NCBI GenBank assembly: GCA_018432315.1
Contig: JAHDLB010000010.1
Location: 152,939 to 216,938 of the forward strand
DNA from: Anaerolineae bacterium
GTDB taxonomy: Bacteria; Chloroflexota; Anaerolineae; Aggregatilineales; Aggregatilineaceae
Length of the DNA stretch: 64,000 bases
Direction: 5' to 3'
The position numbers were made by a program, and so were the translations under genes. How positions within the stretch are numbered: the first letter of the stretch is position 1; every line of letters starts with the position of its first letter. The notes under the pieces were generated by a model. The model was not told the DNA's origin. It saw nothing but the letters and a program-made list of their open reading frames with translations, and did no database searches. Of the stretch, positions 29,150 to 39,859 are shown one piece after another.

Positions 29150-29165
29150 GCGAGCGGGCGTTGGC

Positions 29166-30272
29166 TCACACCAGCAGCGTGCAGTCGCCCAGGCTGTAAA
29201 AGCGGTACTCCCGCGCGATGGCCTCTTCGTACGCCTGCAAGATGCGCTCGCGGCCCGTGAAGGCGCTCACCAGCATGAGCAGCGTCGAGCGCGGCAGGTG
29301 GAAATTGGTGAGCATGACGTCCACGGCGCGGAAGCGATAACCCGGCGTGATGTAGAGGTCCGTGTCTTCGTCGATGGCGACGACCGGGCGCCAGGGGCAC
29401 AGGTTGTCTTCGAGATGGGTCAGAGTGCGCTGGACGCTGTCCGGATCGTTGCGCAGCGTGCCGTAGGCTGCCGACCGGATCGCCGCCGTCTCCAGCGTGC
29501 GAACGGCGGTTGTCCCGATGGCGACGATGCGGCCCCCGGCCAGCTTCGCGTTGTTGATCACCTGGGCGTCCTCGGGCGTGAGCACTGCGCGCTCGGTGTG
29601 AATCTTGTGATCCTCGATGTGCTCCTCGCGGACGGGCGCGAACGTGTCCAGCCCGATGTGCAGCGTACAGTAAGCGATCTCGATTCCGCGCCGCTTGAGG
29701 TCGATCAGCATCTCGCCCGTGAAGTGCAGCCCGGCGGTCGGCGCGGCGGCTGATCCGTCGTAGCGGGCGAAGACCGTTTGGTAGCGGCTGGCGTCGGCGA
29801 GTGGGGTGGTGATGTACGGCGGCAGCGGAGTCTGGCCGATGTCGTCCAGGTAGGGGCGAATCGGCTCGGCAAACTCGACCAGCCGCTGGTTCTCGCCGCG
29901 CTCCTCGATCACAGTTGCCCGGATGGCCTTGTGGTTCCCCTGGCCGACTTCGAGCCGGGCGCCTACCCCGATGCGCTTGCCACCCACGACCACCAGCCAG
30001 CGCGTGTCGGAGAGCTGGCGCAGCAGGAGGATCTCCGCCGCGCCGCCGGTTGGGACCTTGCGAGCGGGCAGCCGCGCGGGGATGACCCGCGTCTGGTTGA
30101 GCACGATGACGTCCCCGGCGTTCAGGTAGTCCGGCAGATCGCGAAACCGGCGGTGTTTGATCGCGCCGGTGGCGCGATGCAGCACCAACATGCGCGACGC
30201 GTCGCGGGGGTTGGCGGGCGTCTGGGCGATGCGATCGAGCGGCAGATCGTAGTCGAAGTCAGAGAGTTTCAT
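29166..30272 (-). CDS. queA: S-adenosylmethionine:tRNA ribosyltransferase-isomerase
   Basis: 368 residues from ATG 30272. The QueA signatures are LSDFDYDLPLDRIAQTPA at the start, GDVIVLNQTRVIPARL, AAPTAGLHFT near residue 168, and VMLTNFHLPRSTLLMLVSAF near the end. It moves the ribosyl part of SAM onto preQ1 at tRNA position 34, making epoxyqueuosine. Seven bases separate it from the upstream DUF2905 gene, and ruvB is further upstream. This ruvB-DUF2905-queA order is common in bacteria and indicates one transcript. Confidence 0.95.
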   Translation of the reverse strand: MKLSDFDYDLPLDRIAQTPANPRDASRMLVLHRATGAIKHRRFRDLPDYLNAGDVIVLNQTRVIPARLPARKVPTGGAAEILLLRQLSDTRWLVVVGGKRIGVGARLEVGQGNHKAIRATVIEERGENQRLVEFAEPIRPYLDDIGQTPLPPYITTPLADASRYQTVFARYDGSAAAPTAGLHFTGEMLIDLKRRGIEIAYCTLHIGLDTFAPVREEHIEDHKIHTERAVLTPEDAQVINNAKLAGGRIVAIGTTAVRTLETAAIRSAAYGTLRNDPDSVQRTLTHLEDNLCPWRPVVAIDEDTDLYITPGYRFRAVDVMLTNFHLPRSTLLMLVSAFTGRERILQAYEEAIAREYRFYSLGDCTLLV

Positions 30273-30278
30273 GGCGGC

Positions 30279-30518
30279 TCAGCGGTTGATGAGGCGGATG
30301 ACGATATTCAGGGCCAGCGAGAGGAGCAGGCTGATGATGATCATGCTCACCAGCGGGAAGAAGCACGAGTAGTTCTTGCCCTCGATGCGGATGTCGCCGG
30401 GCAGGTGGCCGAGATGTTTGAGAAGCGGCACGCGTCCGATCACCAGGAATAGTCCCCCCACGAGGATCAGGGCGATGCCCGCCAGGATGATCAACCGGCC
30501 CAGGTCGTTGAACGTCAT
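30279..30518 (-). CDS. DUF2905 family small membrane protein
   Basis: 79 residues from ATG 30518 with a GGAGACGAC leader. Two transmembrane helices (about 8-26 and 54-76) surround the family core HLGHLPGDIRIEGKNYS. DUF2905 genes are frequently found between ruvB and queA, as here. No biochemical role is known. Confidence 0.85.
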   Translation of the reverse strand: MTFNDLGRLIILAGIALILVGGLFLVIGRVPLLKHLGHLPGDIRIEGKNYSCFFPLVSMIIISLLLSLALNIVIRLINR

Positions 30519-30539
30519 CGGTCGTCTCCTGTGCCGCCA

Positions 30540-31565
30540 TCAAAACAGCGAGGTCTGGCGCGGCGGGCGGCTGTCGTCGAGGCCGAGATGATCGTAGGCC
30601 AGGCGCGTGGCGACGCGCCCGCGCGGCGTGCGCTCGATGAATCCCAGTTGCAGCAGGTATGGCTCGTAGACGTCCATGATCGTGTCGGATTCCTCGCTGA
30701 TCGAGGCGGCGATGGTGTCTAGCCCTACCGGGCCACCCTCGAATTTCTCGATGATGGTCAGCAGCACGCGCCGGTCGATGTCGTCCAGGCCCAGCGGATC
30801 GATTTCGAGCAGGTCGAGCGCCTCGGCGGCAACGTCACCCGTGATGTCGCCGTCGGCCCGCACCTCGGCGTAGTCGCGCACGCGCTTGAGCAGGCGCAGG
30901 GCGACGCGCGGCGTGCCCCGGCCCCGGCGCGCAATCTCGAGGATGCCGTCCTCGTGGATCGGGACATTGATCAGCGTTGCGGCGCGCTCCACGATCTCGG
31001 ACATGGCCTCCAGGCTGTAGAAGTCCAGCCGGTAGACCGCGCCAAAACGGGCGCGCAGCGGCGCGGTGAGCAGGGCCAGCCGGGTGGTCGCGCCTATCAC
31101 GGTGAAGCGGGGCAGGTTCAGCCGCACGTTCTTGGCCGATGGCCCCTTGCCGATCACGATGTCCAGCGCGAAGTCCTCCATCGCCGGGTAGAGCACCTCC
31201 TCGACGGCGCGGCCCAGGCGGTGGATCTCGTCGATGAACAGCACATCTCCCTCGCGCAGATGGGTCAGGATGGCGGCGAGGTCGCCGGCGCGCTCGATCG
31301 ATGGCCCGGCGGTGATGCGGATGTTGACCTCCATCTCGTTGGCGATGACGTGGGCGAAGGTGGTTTTCCCCAGGCCGGGCGGCCCGTACAGCAGGACGTG
31401 ATCGACCGGCTCGTGGCGACCGCGGGCGGCCTCGATCAGGATGCGCAGATTTTCGACGACGCGCTCCTGGCCGGTCATCTCGTCGAGGCGGCGCGGGCGC
31501 AGGGCGTTGTCGAGGCGATCTTCGGTTCGTTTCTTGCCGCTGACCATGCGGCTGGCGTCGGACAT
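30540..31565 (-). CDS. ruvB: Holliday junction branch migration helicase RuvB
   Basis: 341 residues from ATG 31565. AAA+ ATPase: [19 protein letters not shown] (Walker A), [11 protein letters not shown] (Walker B), [11 protein letters not shown] (sensor 1), and the arginine-containing [15 protein letters not shown]. The C-terminal winged helix ends with [13 protein letters not shown]. RuvB hexamers drive branch migration with RuvA. Neither ruvA nor ruvC is in the window. It is the first gene of the ruvB-DUF2905-queA operon. Confidence 0.97.
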   Translation of the reverse strand: MSDASRMVSGKKRTEDRLDNALRPRRLDEMTGQERVVENLRILIEAARGRHEPVDHVLLYGPPGLGKTTFAHVIANEMEVNIRITAGPSIERAGDLAAILTHLREGDVLFIDEIHRLGRAVEEVLYPAMEDFALDIVIGKGPSAKNVRLNLPRFTVIGATTRLALLTAPLRARFGAVYRLDFYSLEAMSEIVERAATLINVPIHEDGILEIARRGRGTPRVALRLLKRVRDYAEVRADGDITGDVAAEALDLLEIDPLGLDDIDRRVLLTIIEKFEGGPVGLDTIAASISEESDTIMDVYEPYLLQLGFIERTPRGRVATRLAYDHLGLDDSRPPRQTSLF

Positions 31566-31631
31566 GCGTTCTGTTCCTTCCGTCGAGTGTGCTGGATGGA
31601 GTATACCGGGAGGGCGCGAGAAGGTAAAGGT

Positions 31632-31659
31632 TTGCGTTGGCAGGGGAGGACGTTACAAT
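31632..31659 (+). promoter_or_regulatory. Possible sigma-70 promoter for upp
   Basis: TTGCGT and TACAAT are 16 bases apart in the gap between divergent ruvB and upp. The -10 box matches five of six; the -35 matches only the TTG. A transcript from about 31666 would have a ~27-base leader with AAGGAG before the upp ATG. Confidence 0.4.
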
Positions 31660-31692
31660 TTGCGGCGCATGGACTGCTCGAAGGAGAAGTGT

Positions 31693-32325
31693 ATGTCCGA
31701 CTCCAAGATCCACATATCCGATCATCCCCTCGTGAAACACAAGCTGACCCTGCTGCGGCGGGTGCAGACGGAGCACAAGAAGTTCCGCGAGTTGATCCGC
31801 GAGCTGGCGATGCTGCTGGGATACGAAGCGATGGCCGATCTGCGGCTGGTAGACTGCACGGTCCAGACGCCCATGGCCGAAACCAGGGGGTACCATCTCG
31901 AAGAGGACGTCGGCCTGGTGCCCATTCTGCGGGCCGGGTTGGGTATGGTCGATGGCATCCACGAGATGATTCCCGGCGCGCAGGTGTGGCACCTGGGCAT
32001 CTACCGCGACGAGAAGACGCTGCGCCCGGTGTCGTATTACAACAAGCTGCCGATCGAGCCGACGGTCCAGGTCTGCCTGATCCTGGACCCCATGCTGGCG
32101 ACGGGCGGATCGGCAGCGGCGGCGATCGAGGTGTTGAAACATTGGGGCGTGCGGCGGATCAAGTTCGTGGGGTTGATCGCGGCGCCAGAGGGAATCGCGA
32201 CCGTGACAGCGGCGCACCCCGACGTGCCGATCCACCTGGCCGCGGTGGACGATCACCTGAACGAGCACGGTTTCATCGTGCCCGGCCTGGGCGACGCGGG
32301 GGACCGCCAGTTCGGGACGGCGTAG
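31693..32325 (+). CDS. upp: Uracil phosphoribosyltransferase
   Basis: 210 residues from ATG 31693, placed six bases after AAGGAG. PRPP-binding loop: [16 protein letters not shown] near residue 130. The uracil-binding C-terminal segment reads [26 protein letters not shown] is the family signature. It converts uracil and PRPP into UMP (pyrimidine salvage). The next gene, a WecA-like transferase using a UDP-sugar, starts 49 bases later and may share its transcript. Confidence 0.96.
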   Translation: MSDSKIHISDHPLVKHKLTLLRRVQTEHKKFRELIRELAMLLGYEAMADLRLVDCTVQTPMAETRGYHLEEDVGLVPILRAGLGMVDGIHEMIPGAQVWHLGIYRDEKTLRPVSYYNKLPIEPTVQVCLILDPMLATGGSAAAAIEVLKHWGVRRIKFVGLIAAPEGIATVTAAHPDVPIHLAAVDDHLNEHGFIVPGLGDAGDRQFGTA

Positions 32326-32374
32326 GCGTGGGGTAGGTGCCGGCTCGCAGTCGAGCCAGATCGTATGGGGAACT

Positions 32375-33445
32375 ATGTCACAGGACCACGCGCTGTCCTT
32401 TATCGTGGTGTTTGCCCTGTCGTTTGGGATGTCCGCGCTGTTCACCCCGGTCGCGCGGCGGCTGGGGGTACGTTGGGGGATCGTGGACCGGCCCCGCAGC
32501 CGCCACCAGCACGACCGCCCGACGTCCAAATTCGGCGGATTGGCGCTGTACGTCGCCTTCACCACGGCGGCGGTCGTTGCCCAGTTCCTGCCGGTAGTGC
32601 GCACCGACGACAAGGAAATCATCCGCCTGATCGGCCTGCTGTTGGGCGGCGCTTTTTTGTTCGTGTTCGGGCTGCTGGACGACAAATACGAGTTCGGCGC
32701 GCTGCCGCAGTACATCGCCCAGCTTCTCGCCGCCGCTGTCGCGGTCGTGTTCCTGATCTTCATCGAGCAGTTCAACAACCCACTGACCGGCCAGCTCACG
32801 CCCGAATGGCCGTACGTCGTCACGGTGACGATCACCCTGTTCTGGCTGGGGCTGATGATGAACACCGTCAACTGGCTGGATGGGTTGGACGGACTCGCCG
32901 CCGGGGTGTGCGCGGTGGCGGCGCTGATGATCTTCATTCACGCCGCGTTCCGCCTGGACCAGGTGAGCGTGAGCCTGCTGCCGCTGGCGTTGTTGGGCGC
33001 CGCGCTCGGCTTTCTGCCGTATAACTTCCACCCGGCGCGCGTGTTCATGGGCAGCAACGGCGCGCTCTTTCTCGGCTATACGCTCGGCGTGCTGGGCATC
33101 ATCGGCGGGGCGAAGATGGCGACGATCTTGCTGGTGATGGGCCTGCCGCTGCTGGACGTGGTCTGGCAGATCGTGCGGCGCGTGAGCGCCGGGGCGAACC
33201 CGACCCAGGGCGACCGGGGGCACGTTCACTACCGGCTGCTCGCGTTGGGGCTGTCCCAGCGGCAGATCGTGCTGGGCTATTACCTGTTCTGCACGCTGTT
33301 CGGGGCGATTGCGCTGGTGACGGCCAGCCGGTTGTTCAAGTTGATCGCGCTGCTGGTGATGGGCGCGGTCATCGGCGCGGGATTCCTGGTGCTCAGCCGC
33401 CGCACCCCGCTCGATCCGGCGCCGGGCGAAGGACCCGAAGCCTAG
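32375..33445 (+). CDS. WecA/MraY-family undecaprenyl-phosphate glycosyl-1-phosphate transferase
   Basis: 356 residues from ATG 32375. Around ten hydrophobic helices. Family motifs: PRSRHQHDRPTSKFGGLALY, the cytoplasmic FGLLDDKYEF acidic pair, NTVNWLDGLDGLAAG with the metal-binding Asp residues, and the HIHR-like GDRGHVHYRLLALGLSQRQ. It transfers a GlcNAc-1-P type group from a UDP-sugar to undecaprenyl phosphate, starting glycan or cell-wall polymer synthesis. MraY is less likely because no murein genes are near. It converges with the next gene, with a four-base overlap. Confidence 0.88.
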   Translation: MSQDHALSFIVVFALSFGMSALFTPVARRLGVRWGIVDRPRSRHQHDRPTSKFGGLALYVAFTTAAVVAQFLPVVRTDDKEIIRLIGLLLGGAFLFVFGLLDDKYEFGALPQYIAQLLAAAVAVVFLIFIEQFNNPLTGQLTPEWPYVVTVTITLFWLGLMMNTVNWLDGLDGLAAGVCAVAALMIFIHAAFRLDQVSVSLLPLALLGAALGFLPYNFHPARVFMGSNGALFLGYTLGVLGIIGGAKMATILLVMGLPLLDVVWQIVRRVSAGANPTQGDRGHVHYRLLALGLSQRQIVLGYYLFCTLFGAIALVTASRLFKLIALLVMGAVIGAGFLVLSRRTPLDPAPGEGPEA

Positions 33446-35064
33446 AGGTCGTCGAAGTCGATGTATTCCAACTCTTCGACGTCGTCTTCGTCCTCATCAT
33501 CGTCGTCATCGAAATCGTCAAAATCATCGATATCCTCGTCGTCATCGGCGAAGGGCGACGGGCTGGGCAGCGAGCGCCCGAAGGGACGCGCCGCACCGGA
33601 AACGGGACTCCGTGCGCCCGGCGGTCGCGTGGCCCCTGCATCTTCGAGAGAGTCTTCATCGTCACGCGCCGCCCCCAACGATGAGCGGAACGGCGCGGGC
33701 CCCGGCAGCGTTCGCCGGGGAGGGGGTGCGGCCTCATCGTCACGGTCCTCTACGGGCGGCCTGCGGAATGGCGTCTGCCCGGTGGGCGCGGCGGGTTGGG
33801 GTGTCGGGCGGGAGAACGGCCCCGGACGGTCACCGGGCGGCGGCGACTGCTCGCCATCCTCGGCGGGGCGGCGGGCAGCGGGCACCGGTCGCTCACGGAG
33901 CGCATCCTCACGACCCGCCGGTCGCGGGCCGGCTTCATCGGGCCGCCGGGCAGGCGTGCGGGCCGGCTCTCGCCCGGCGGGGGCGGGCAGCGGGCGCGCG
34001 CCCGGAACGGGACGCCGTTCGAGTGTTTCGCGCCCGGCTGGCGCCCGGTCGGTTGCGGGCGCGGCTTTCTCCGGCTCTGGGCTGGTGACCGGCGTTTCCT
34101 TGGCGGGGGAGGGGCCCATCGAGGGCCGCGACGTGCTGGCGGCGGCGGAGAACCGGCGGCTCTGGGCGCGCAAGGCGTTGACCTCCGACGGGTCCGGCAC
34201 GGGCAGGAACAGGTTATAGACCGAGGGCAGCGGCGTGCCGGGACGCAGCGGCAGGTTCGATCCCGGCTCGCGTGTGCGCCGCCTGCGGGTGGGGCGGCTG
34301 TAGTCGAATTTGCGCCGGGTCAGCCGCTCGAGGATCTCTTCCAGAAAGCCGATGGCGACGATGCCGGGAATCTCGACGAGCACCACGGTCACGAAGGCGG
34401 TGGACAGTCGCCGGACGCCGGTCGCCACGGGGCCGGTGAAGGTTTCGAGCAAGACCTCGCCCGATCCGATCACGACCAGGAAGAACAGCACCACGCCGAA
34501 TATGCCGATGACCAGCGGCCAGCCCTGGCGGTCGGCGGGGGTGGGCAGCATGGCGTTGCCGATGGTGAACATCAGGTAGAGCCAGATGAAGAAGTCGGTT
34601 TTCCCCGCCAATTCGCGCAGCGCGGGACCTATGATCTGCAGGTCGCCCGTGCCGAGCGCGGTGACGAAATCTCCGAAATCGAGGATCTGGTTGCTGATCA
34701 GCCAGACGAGCGACATACCGGCCACGAGCGGCGATGCGCCGATGATCGCGGCCTTGAGCCAGCCGGCAGACTGAATCTGCACGAAGTCCAGGCGCAGCGT
34801 GCCGTCGTCCTGGGCTTCGGGCCAGGAAGTGACGCGGCGTGTCTTGACGTTGAGCGCACCGGCCACCAGCCACTGGGTGAACTCGTGGACGAACACGCCG
34901 GGGAACAGGATGACGTAGTAGAGGGCGGTCGCGCTTTTCTTGTCATTCGTCAACAACCAGCCCACACCGTACAGATGGCTGTGGATCCATCGCTCCATAT
35001 AGACCAGAGGGATGAGAACCGCCGCCAGCAGCAGCCACGGTGTGAGCAGGTCGTTGAGATGCAT
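33442..35064 (-). CDS. Polytopic membrane protein with degenerate M50-like motif and long disordered tail
   Basis: 540 residues from ATG 35064, 14 bases after tpiA. The first ~255 residues hold about six membrane helices. FPGVFVHEFTQWLVAGAL resembles the HExxH site of site-2 (M50) proteases, but the second His is replaced by Gln. The remaining ~280 residues are Pro/Arg/Ala/Glu-rich and presumably disordered, ending in a run of Asp/Glu (33470-33540) produced by repeated GAT/GAC codons. An inactive protease-like scaffold is one reading; a new family is another. Confidence 0.65.
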   Translation of the reverse strand: MHLNDLLTPWLLLAAVLIPLVYMERWIHSHLYGVGWLLTNDKKSATALYYVILFPGVFVHEFTQWLVAGALNVKTRRVTSWPEAQDDGTLRLDFVQIQSAGWLKAAIIGASPLVAGMSLVWLISNQILDFGDFVTALGTGDLQIIGPALRELAGKTDFFIWLYLMFTIGNAMLPTPADRQGWPLVIGIFGVVLFFLVVIGSGEVLLETFTGPVATGVRRLSTAFVTVVLVEIPGIVAIGFLEEILERLTRRKFDYSRPTRRRRTREPGSNLPLRPGTPLPSVYNLFLPVPDPSEVNALRAQSRRFSAAASTSRPSMGPSPAKETPVTSPEPEKAAPATDRAPAGRETLERRPVPGARPLPAPAGREPARTPARRPDEAGPRPAGREDALRERPVPAARRPAEDGEQSPPPGDRPGPFSRPTPQPAAPTGQTPFRRPPVEDRDDEAAPPPRRTLPGPAPFRSSLGAARDDEDSLEDAGATRPPGARSPVSGAARPFGRSLPSPSPFADDDEDIDDFDDFDDDDDEDEDDVEELEYIDFDDL

Positions 35065-35078
35065 GGCCTACCGATCGA

Positions 35079-35849
35079 TCAGCTCAGTCCTTTGGCCTCG
35101 ATGGCGATCCGGACCAGATCGATGAATGAATCCGGCTGGAGCGACGCGCCGCCGACCAGCGCGCCGTCGATGTGCGGCTGGCTCATGAACTCGGCCATGT
35201 TGCCCGGCTTGACGCTGCCACCGTACTGGATGCGCATGGCGTCGGCGTGTTCCTGCCCGTACAGCCCGGCGAGGATGGCGCGAATGGAGCCGATGATGGC
35301 GTTGGCCTGCTCGCCACTGGCGCTCTTGCCGGTGCCGATGGCCCAGATCGGTTCGTAGGCGACGACGATGTGGGCGAGATCGCTGGCGGGAATGCCGTCG
35401 AACGCGGCGCGGATCTGGTTGCCGACGAACGCCTCGGTGTCGCCCGCCTCGTTGATCTCCAGGCTCTCGCCGACGGCGATGATCGGGCGCAGGCCGTGCT
35501 TGAGGGCCGCCTTGGCCTTCTTGTTCACCATCTCGTCGGTGACGCCCTGGTAGGCGCGCGTCTCGGAGTGGCCGATGATCACGTAGGTCACCAGCCCTTC
35601 GAGCATGCCCGGCGCGACCTGGCTGGTGAAGGCGCCTTCTTCTTCCCAGTGAACGTCCTGAGCGCCGACCGCGATGTCAGTGCCGTCGAGCGCGGCTTTG
35701 ACGGCGGGCAGCGCGACGTAGGGCGGGCAGACCACGCGCTCGGCAGCCGCCAGCTTGAGCAGGTCGGCTTTGGTGGCCTGGACGAATGCAACGGCCTCCT
35801 GGGGCGTCTTGTACATTTTCCAGTTGCCAGCGATTATTGGAGTGCGCAT
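35079..35849 (-). CDS. tpiA: Triosephosphate isomerase
   Basis: 256 residues; start set at ATG 35849, which follows AGGAGG and gives the family N-terminus MRTPIIAGNWKMYKT. Catalytic residues are visible: NWK lysine, IIGHSETRA histidine near residue 95, and VVAYEPIWAIGTGKSA glutamate near 165; the phosphate loop YGGSVKPGN is near the end. It interconverts DHAP and glyceraldehyde 3-phosphate. It lies in a gap-pgk-tpiA series, but a 237-base gap with a hairpin separates it from pgk, so it may have its own promoter. Confidence 0.97.
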   Translation of the reverse strand: MRTPIIAGNWKMYKTPQEAVAFVQATKADLLKLAAAERVVCPPYVALPAVKAALDGTDIAVGAQDVHWEEEGAFTSQVAPGMLEGLVTYVIIGHSETRAYQGVTDEMVNKKAKAALKHGLRPIIAVGESLEINEAGDTEAFVGNQIRAAFDGIPASDLAHIVVAYEPIWAIGTGKSASGEQANAIIGSIRAILAGLYGQEHADAMRIQYGGSVKPGNMAEFMSQPHIDGALVGGASLQPDSFIDLVRIAIEAKGLS

Positions 35850-35989
35850 TAAGTGAAATTCCTCCTGAAAGATCATCCGGATAAAGACTCGGCGGCTCTC
35901 GAGTGCGACGCGGCGCGCAGCGCTGCAACGGGCGCTGGCGGGCACGCGATGCGAGATCGCCGGGATGCGAAGGGCGTCGATCCCTTCTG

Positions 35990-35995
35990 ATTATA
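35990..35995 (-). promoter_or_regulatory. Possible -10 element ahead of tpiA
   Basis: A perfect TATAAT on the minus strand in the pgk-tpiA gap, about 140 bases before the tpiA ATG. No good -35 box is visible at 16-18 bases, so the evidence is weak. Confidence 0.3.
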
Positions 35996-36035
35996 GTCTA
36001 CACCCTGTTACGGCAGGGCGGGCTGCGGTGCGATC

Positions 36036-36073
36036 CGGCGAGCCGATGTGCCGTCGCAGGGATCGGCTCGCCG
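36036..36073 (-). terminator. Perfect 12-bp stem-loop after pgk
   Basis: CGGCGAGCCGAT and ATCGGCTCGCCG pair perfectly around a 14-base loop, 14 bases downstream of the pgk stop. No T run follows on the minus strand. Likely a terminator or mRNA 3'-end stabiliser separating gap-pgk from tpiA. Confidence 0.55.
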
Positions 36074-36086
36074 AGGGTAATCGAGT

Positions 36087-37265
<1,179 letters not shown>

Positions 37266-37291
37266 ACTCGTTTCTCCTTCTAATCAGCACA

Positions 37292-37326
37292 GTGGGGGCG
37301 CGAGGCCCCATGGCCCGTGCCCCCAC
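37292..37326 (-). repeat. Hairpin in the gap-pgk spacer
   Basis: GTGGGGGC and GCCCCCAC form a perfect 8-bp stem around a 19-base, GC-rich loop. No T run follows on the minus strand. It may act as an attenuator or as a processing/stability element setting different gap and pgk levels. Confidence 0.45.
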
Positions 37327-37366
37327 GAATTGCCGGTGTATCGCTGCAAGTGGGCCTGGTTCGCGC

Positions 37367-38380
37367 TTAGAGCTTGCTCGCCATCAGTTTGGCCAGGTCG
37401 GCGGTGCGGACCGAGTAACCCCATTCGTTGTCGTACCAGGTCATCAGCTTGACCATCGTGCCCTGGAAGACCGAGGTGAAACCGGCATCGACGATGCTGG
37501 AGCGGGGATCGCCCTTGTAGTCAATCGAAACCAGTTCTTCGGTCTCGAAGCCCAGGATGCCCTTCAGGCTGCCTTCCGCGGCTTTCTTGAACGCGGCGTG
37601 CAGCTCTTCGGTGGTGGTCTCCTTCTCGATCTCGATCACGCAGTCCACCAGCGACACGGTTGGGGTGGGGACGCGCACGGAGATGCCGTCGAACTTGCCC
37701 TTCAGATCCGGGATGACCAGCGCCACGGCCTTGGCCGCGCCGGTGGTGGTCGGGATCATGCTGAGGGCGGCAGCGCGAGCGCGGCGCAGGTCGCTGTGGG
37801 GCAGGTCCAGGATGCGCTGATCGTTGGTGTACGAGTGGATCGTCGTCATCACGGCGCGCTTGATGGTGAAGTTGTCGTGAATGACCTTCGCCGCGGGGGC
37901 GAGGCAGTTGGTGGTGCAGGACGCATTCGACACGATGTGGTGCGTGGCCGAGTCGTACATATCGTCATTGACGCCGAGCACCATGGTCAGATCGACGTCG
38001 CCCTTGGCCGGGGCGGTGATGATGACCTTCTTGGCGCCTGCGTCGATGTGCGGCTGGCACTTCTCGCGACTGCGGAAGACGCCGGTGCCTTCGACGACGA
38101 TATCGACACCCAGGTCGGCCCAGGGCAGCTTGCCGGGCTCGCGCTCGCTGAACGCGCGCACCAGCTTGCCGTTGACCTTCAGGCCGCCATCTACCACCTC
38201 GACCGTGCCGTCGAACTTGCCATAGTTCGAGTCGTACTTGAGGAGGTGGGCCATTTCGTCGAGCTTGCCGAGGTCGTTGAAGGCCACGACCTCGAGGTCA
38301 TTCGGGTACTTCTCCATGATGGCCTTGAGAACCTGGCGGCCAATGCGACCGAAACCGTTGATACCTACGCGTACTGCCAT
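37367..38380 (-). CDS. gap: Glyceraldehyde-3-phosphate dehydrogenase, type I
   Basis: 337 residues from ATG 38380 with AGGAG upstream. NAD-binding [16 protein letters not shown] at the start, catalytic [12 protein letters not shown] with the active cysteine near residue 155, and [14 protein letters not shown] with the catalytic His. It oxidises and phosphorylates glyceraldehyde 3-phosphate. It lies 67 bases after yvcK and leads into pgk and tpiA; the four genes form a lower-glycolysis group. Confidence 0.97.
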   Translation of the reverse strand: MAVRVGINGFGRIGRQVLKAIMEKYPNDLEVVAFNDLGKLDEMAHLLKYDSNYGKFDGTVEVVDGGLKVNGKLVRAFSEREPGKLPWADLGVDIVVEGTGVFRSREKCQPHIDAGAKKVIITAPAKGDVDLTMVLGVNDDMYDSATHHIVSNASCTTNCLAPAAKVIHDNFTIKRAVMTTIHSYTNDQRILDLPHSDLRRARAAALSMIPTTTGAAKAVALVIPDLKGKFDGISVRVPTPTVSLVDCVIEIEKETTTEELHAAFKKAAEGSLKGILGFETEELVSIDYKGDPRSSIVDAGFTSVFQGTMVKLMTWYDNEWGYSVRTADLAKLMASKL

Positions 38381-38447
38381 TGGTGTACTCCTTTGTAGAT
38401 GGTCTGGTTAAACCCAACACACATGGTTCGATGTTCGCGGTTGCACC

Positions 38448-39803
38448 CTAGAAGGCCGCAGCCGCATCCACGTGAACAGGCACTGCCTGAGTGGCATCCT
38501 GATACATTGCCAGCAGTGCCGACGCGAGCTTGACAGGATCGTGGCGCCAGGGCCGTTCCTCGTCGGTGAGGTCGGCCATGACAACCTTGTATCGCTGGTA
38601 AACTGCGTGCGATTCGGGGCCGGGCAGGACGTATCGCGTTGAGTCGCCCGCGTTCTTGCTGGGATAGCTGTTGTTGGCGAGGACGGCATCGAACACGCCC
38701 CGGCCTGCGTGAGCTTCCAGCACAGCGATATGATCCGCTACGGTAAAGCCGTCTGTTTCGCCCTGCTGCGTGGCAACGTTGCATACATAGATGGTATACG
38801 CACTGCTGGCCCGAATCGCTTCGGTGATCCCGCTCACCAACAGGTTTGGCAAGATGCTGGTGTACAGGCTTCCCGGCCCGATGACGATACAGTTGGCGCC
38901 AAGAATCGAGCGAACTGCTTCTGGATAGGCGCGTACCTGATCCGGGTGCAAAAAGACGCGCTCGATTTTACCACCTGCGATGGGAATTTGCGATTCACCG
39001 GTGACGCGCCGCAGCCTCGGTTCGTCGGCGAATCGCATCTCGGCGATCAGCGTCACGTCCTGCTGGAGCGTGGCGGGCAGCACCTGTCCGTCGATGGCAA
39101 GAACGCGCCCGGTTTCGGCGACGGCCTTGTCCATGCTGCCGGTGATGTCGGCCATGGCGGTGAGGAACAGGTTGCCGAAACTGTGCCCCTCCAGGCCGCC
39201 GTTGGCAAAACGGTACTGGAAAAGCTGGGTCATCAGGTTCTCGTCATTGGCGAGCGCCGCGACGTTACTGCGCAGGTCGCCGGGGGGCAGAATCCCCAGC
39301 TCGCGCCGCAGCCGGCCCGAACTGCCGCCGTCGTCGGCCACCGTCACGATGGCGGTGAGGTTGGTCGAGTGGACCTTCAGCCCGCGCAGCACGCTAGGCA
39401 GGCCGGTCCCGCCGCCGATGGCGACGACTTTCAGCCCGCGCTGGCGGCGGCTATGCGTGTACATCATGTCGATCAGGGATTCGCGCGTTTGCAGCACGAA
39501 CGGGGCGAGGAACGAGCGACTGAGCTGGACCAGGGCCAGGGCGATTGCGCCGCCGCCAAGCACCGCCGACAGAAGCACGCGCGCCCACACCGGCAAAAAG
39601 CGCAGGGTGGCGATCGACACAACCTCCGGCAAATCGCTGGCGCGGTAGGCGCTCGCGATGACCTGTGCCAGCCCCAGGGCCAGGACGGTGATGCCGAACA
39701 TGAGGACCACCAACCACCGCTTGATGCGGAGGCCCGGCGTCATCCATTTGATGAGAACGTTCCGCGAACGTCGCACCGAAGTCTTGAGATGAAATGCGTT
39801 CAT
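38448..39803 (-). CDS. yvcK: YvcK/GlmR family protein with N-terminal membrane segments
   Basis: 451 residues from ATG 39803. Two hydrophobic helices (about 30-52 and 68-95) precede the CofD-like domain: VVAIGGGTGLPSVLRGLK near residue 125, and VTVADDGGSSGRLRRE, PPGDLRSNVAALAN downstream. YvcK (GlmR) binds UDP-GlcNAc and supports cell-envelope precursor supply during gluconeogenic growth. The membrane anchor is an extra compared with the soluble B. subtilis protein. Its position just upstream of gap-pgk-tpiA fits a link between triose flux and envelope synthesis. Confidence 0.9.
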   Translation of the reverse strand: MNAFHLKTSVRRSRNVLIKWMTPGLRIKRWLVVLMFGITVLALGLAQVIASAYRASDLPEVVSIATLRFLPVWARVLLSAVLGGGAIALALVQLSRSFLAPFVLQTRESLIDMMYTHSRRQRGLKVVAIGGGTGLPSVLRGLKVHSTNLTAIVTVADDGGSSGRLRRELGILPPGDLRSNVAALANDENLMTQLFQYRFANGGLEGHSFGNLFLTAMADITGSMDKAVAETGRVLAIDGQVLPATLQQDVTLIAEMRFADEPRLRRVTGESQIPIAGGKIERVFLHPDQVRAYPEAVRSILGANCIVIGPGSLYTSILPNLLVSGITEAIRASSAYTIYVCNVATQQGETDGFTVADHIAVLEAHAGRGVFDAVLANNSYPSKNAGDSTRYVLPGPESHAVYQRYKVVMADLTDEERPWRHDPVKLASALLAMYQDATQAVPVHVDAAAAF

Positions 39804-39859
39804 GGATCGCCTGGTGGCCTGCTCATTTTGGGCGCGACATCATGCCCACGTCGCGGCAG

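Noticed and set aside
30835..32937. 700-residue minus-strand open frame across ruvB, upp and the WecA-like gene
   Set aside because: It spans three clearly assigned genes, including one on its own strand in another frame, and has no coherent domain.
33470..33545. GAT/GAC (antisense ATC/GTC) triplet repeat
   Set aside because: It is explained by the Asp/Glu-rich C-terminus of the 33442-35064 protein; not an independent repeat element.
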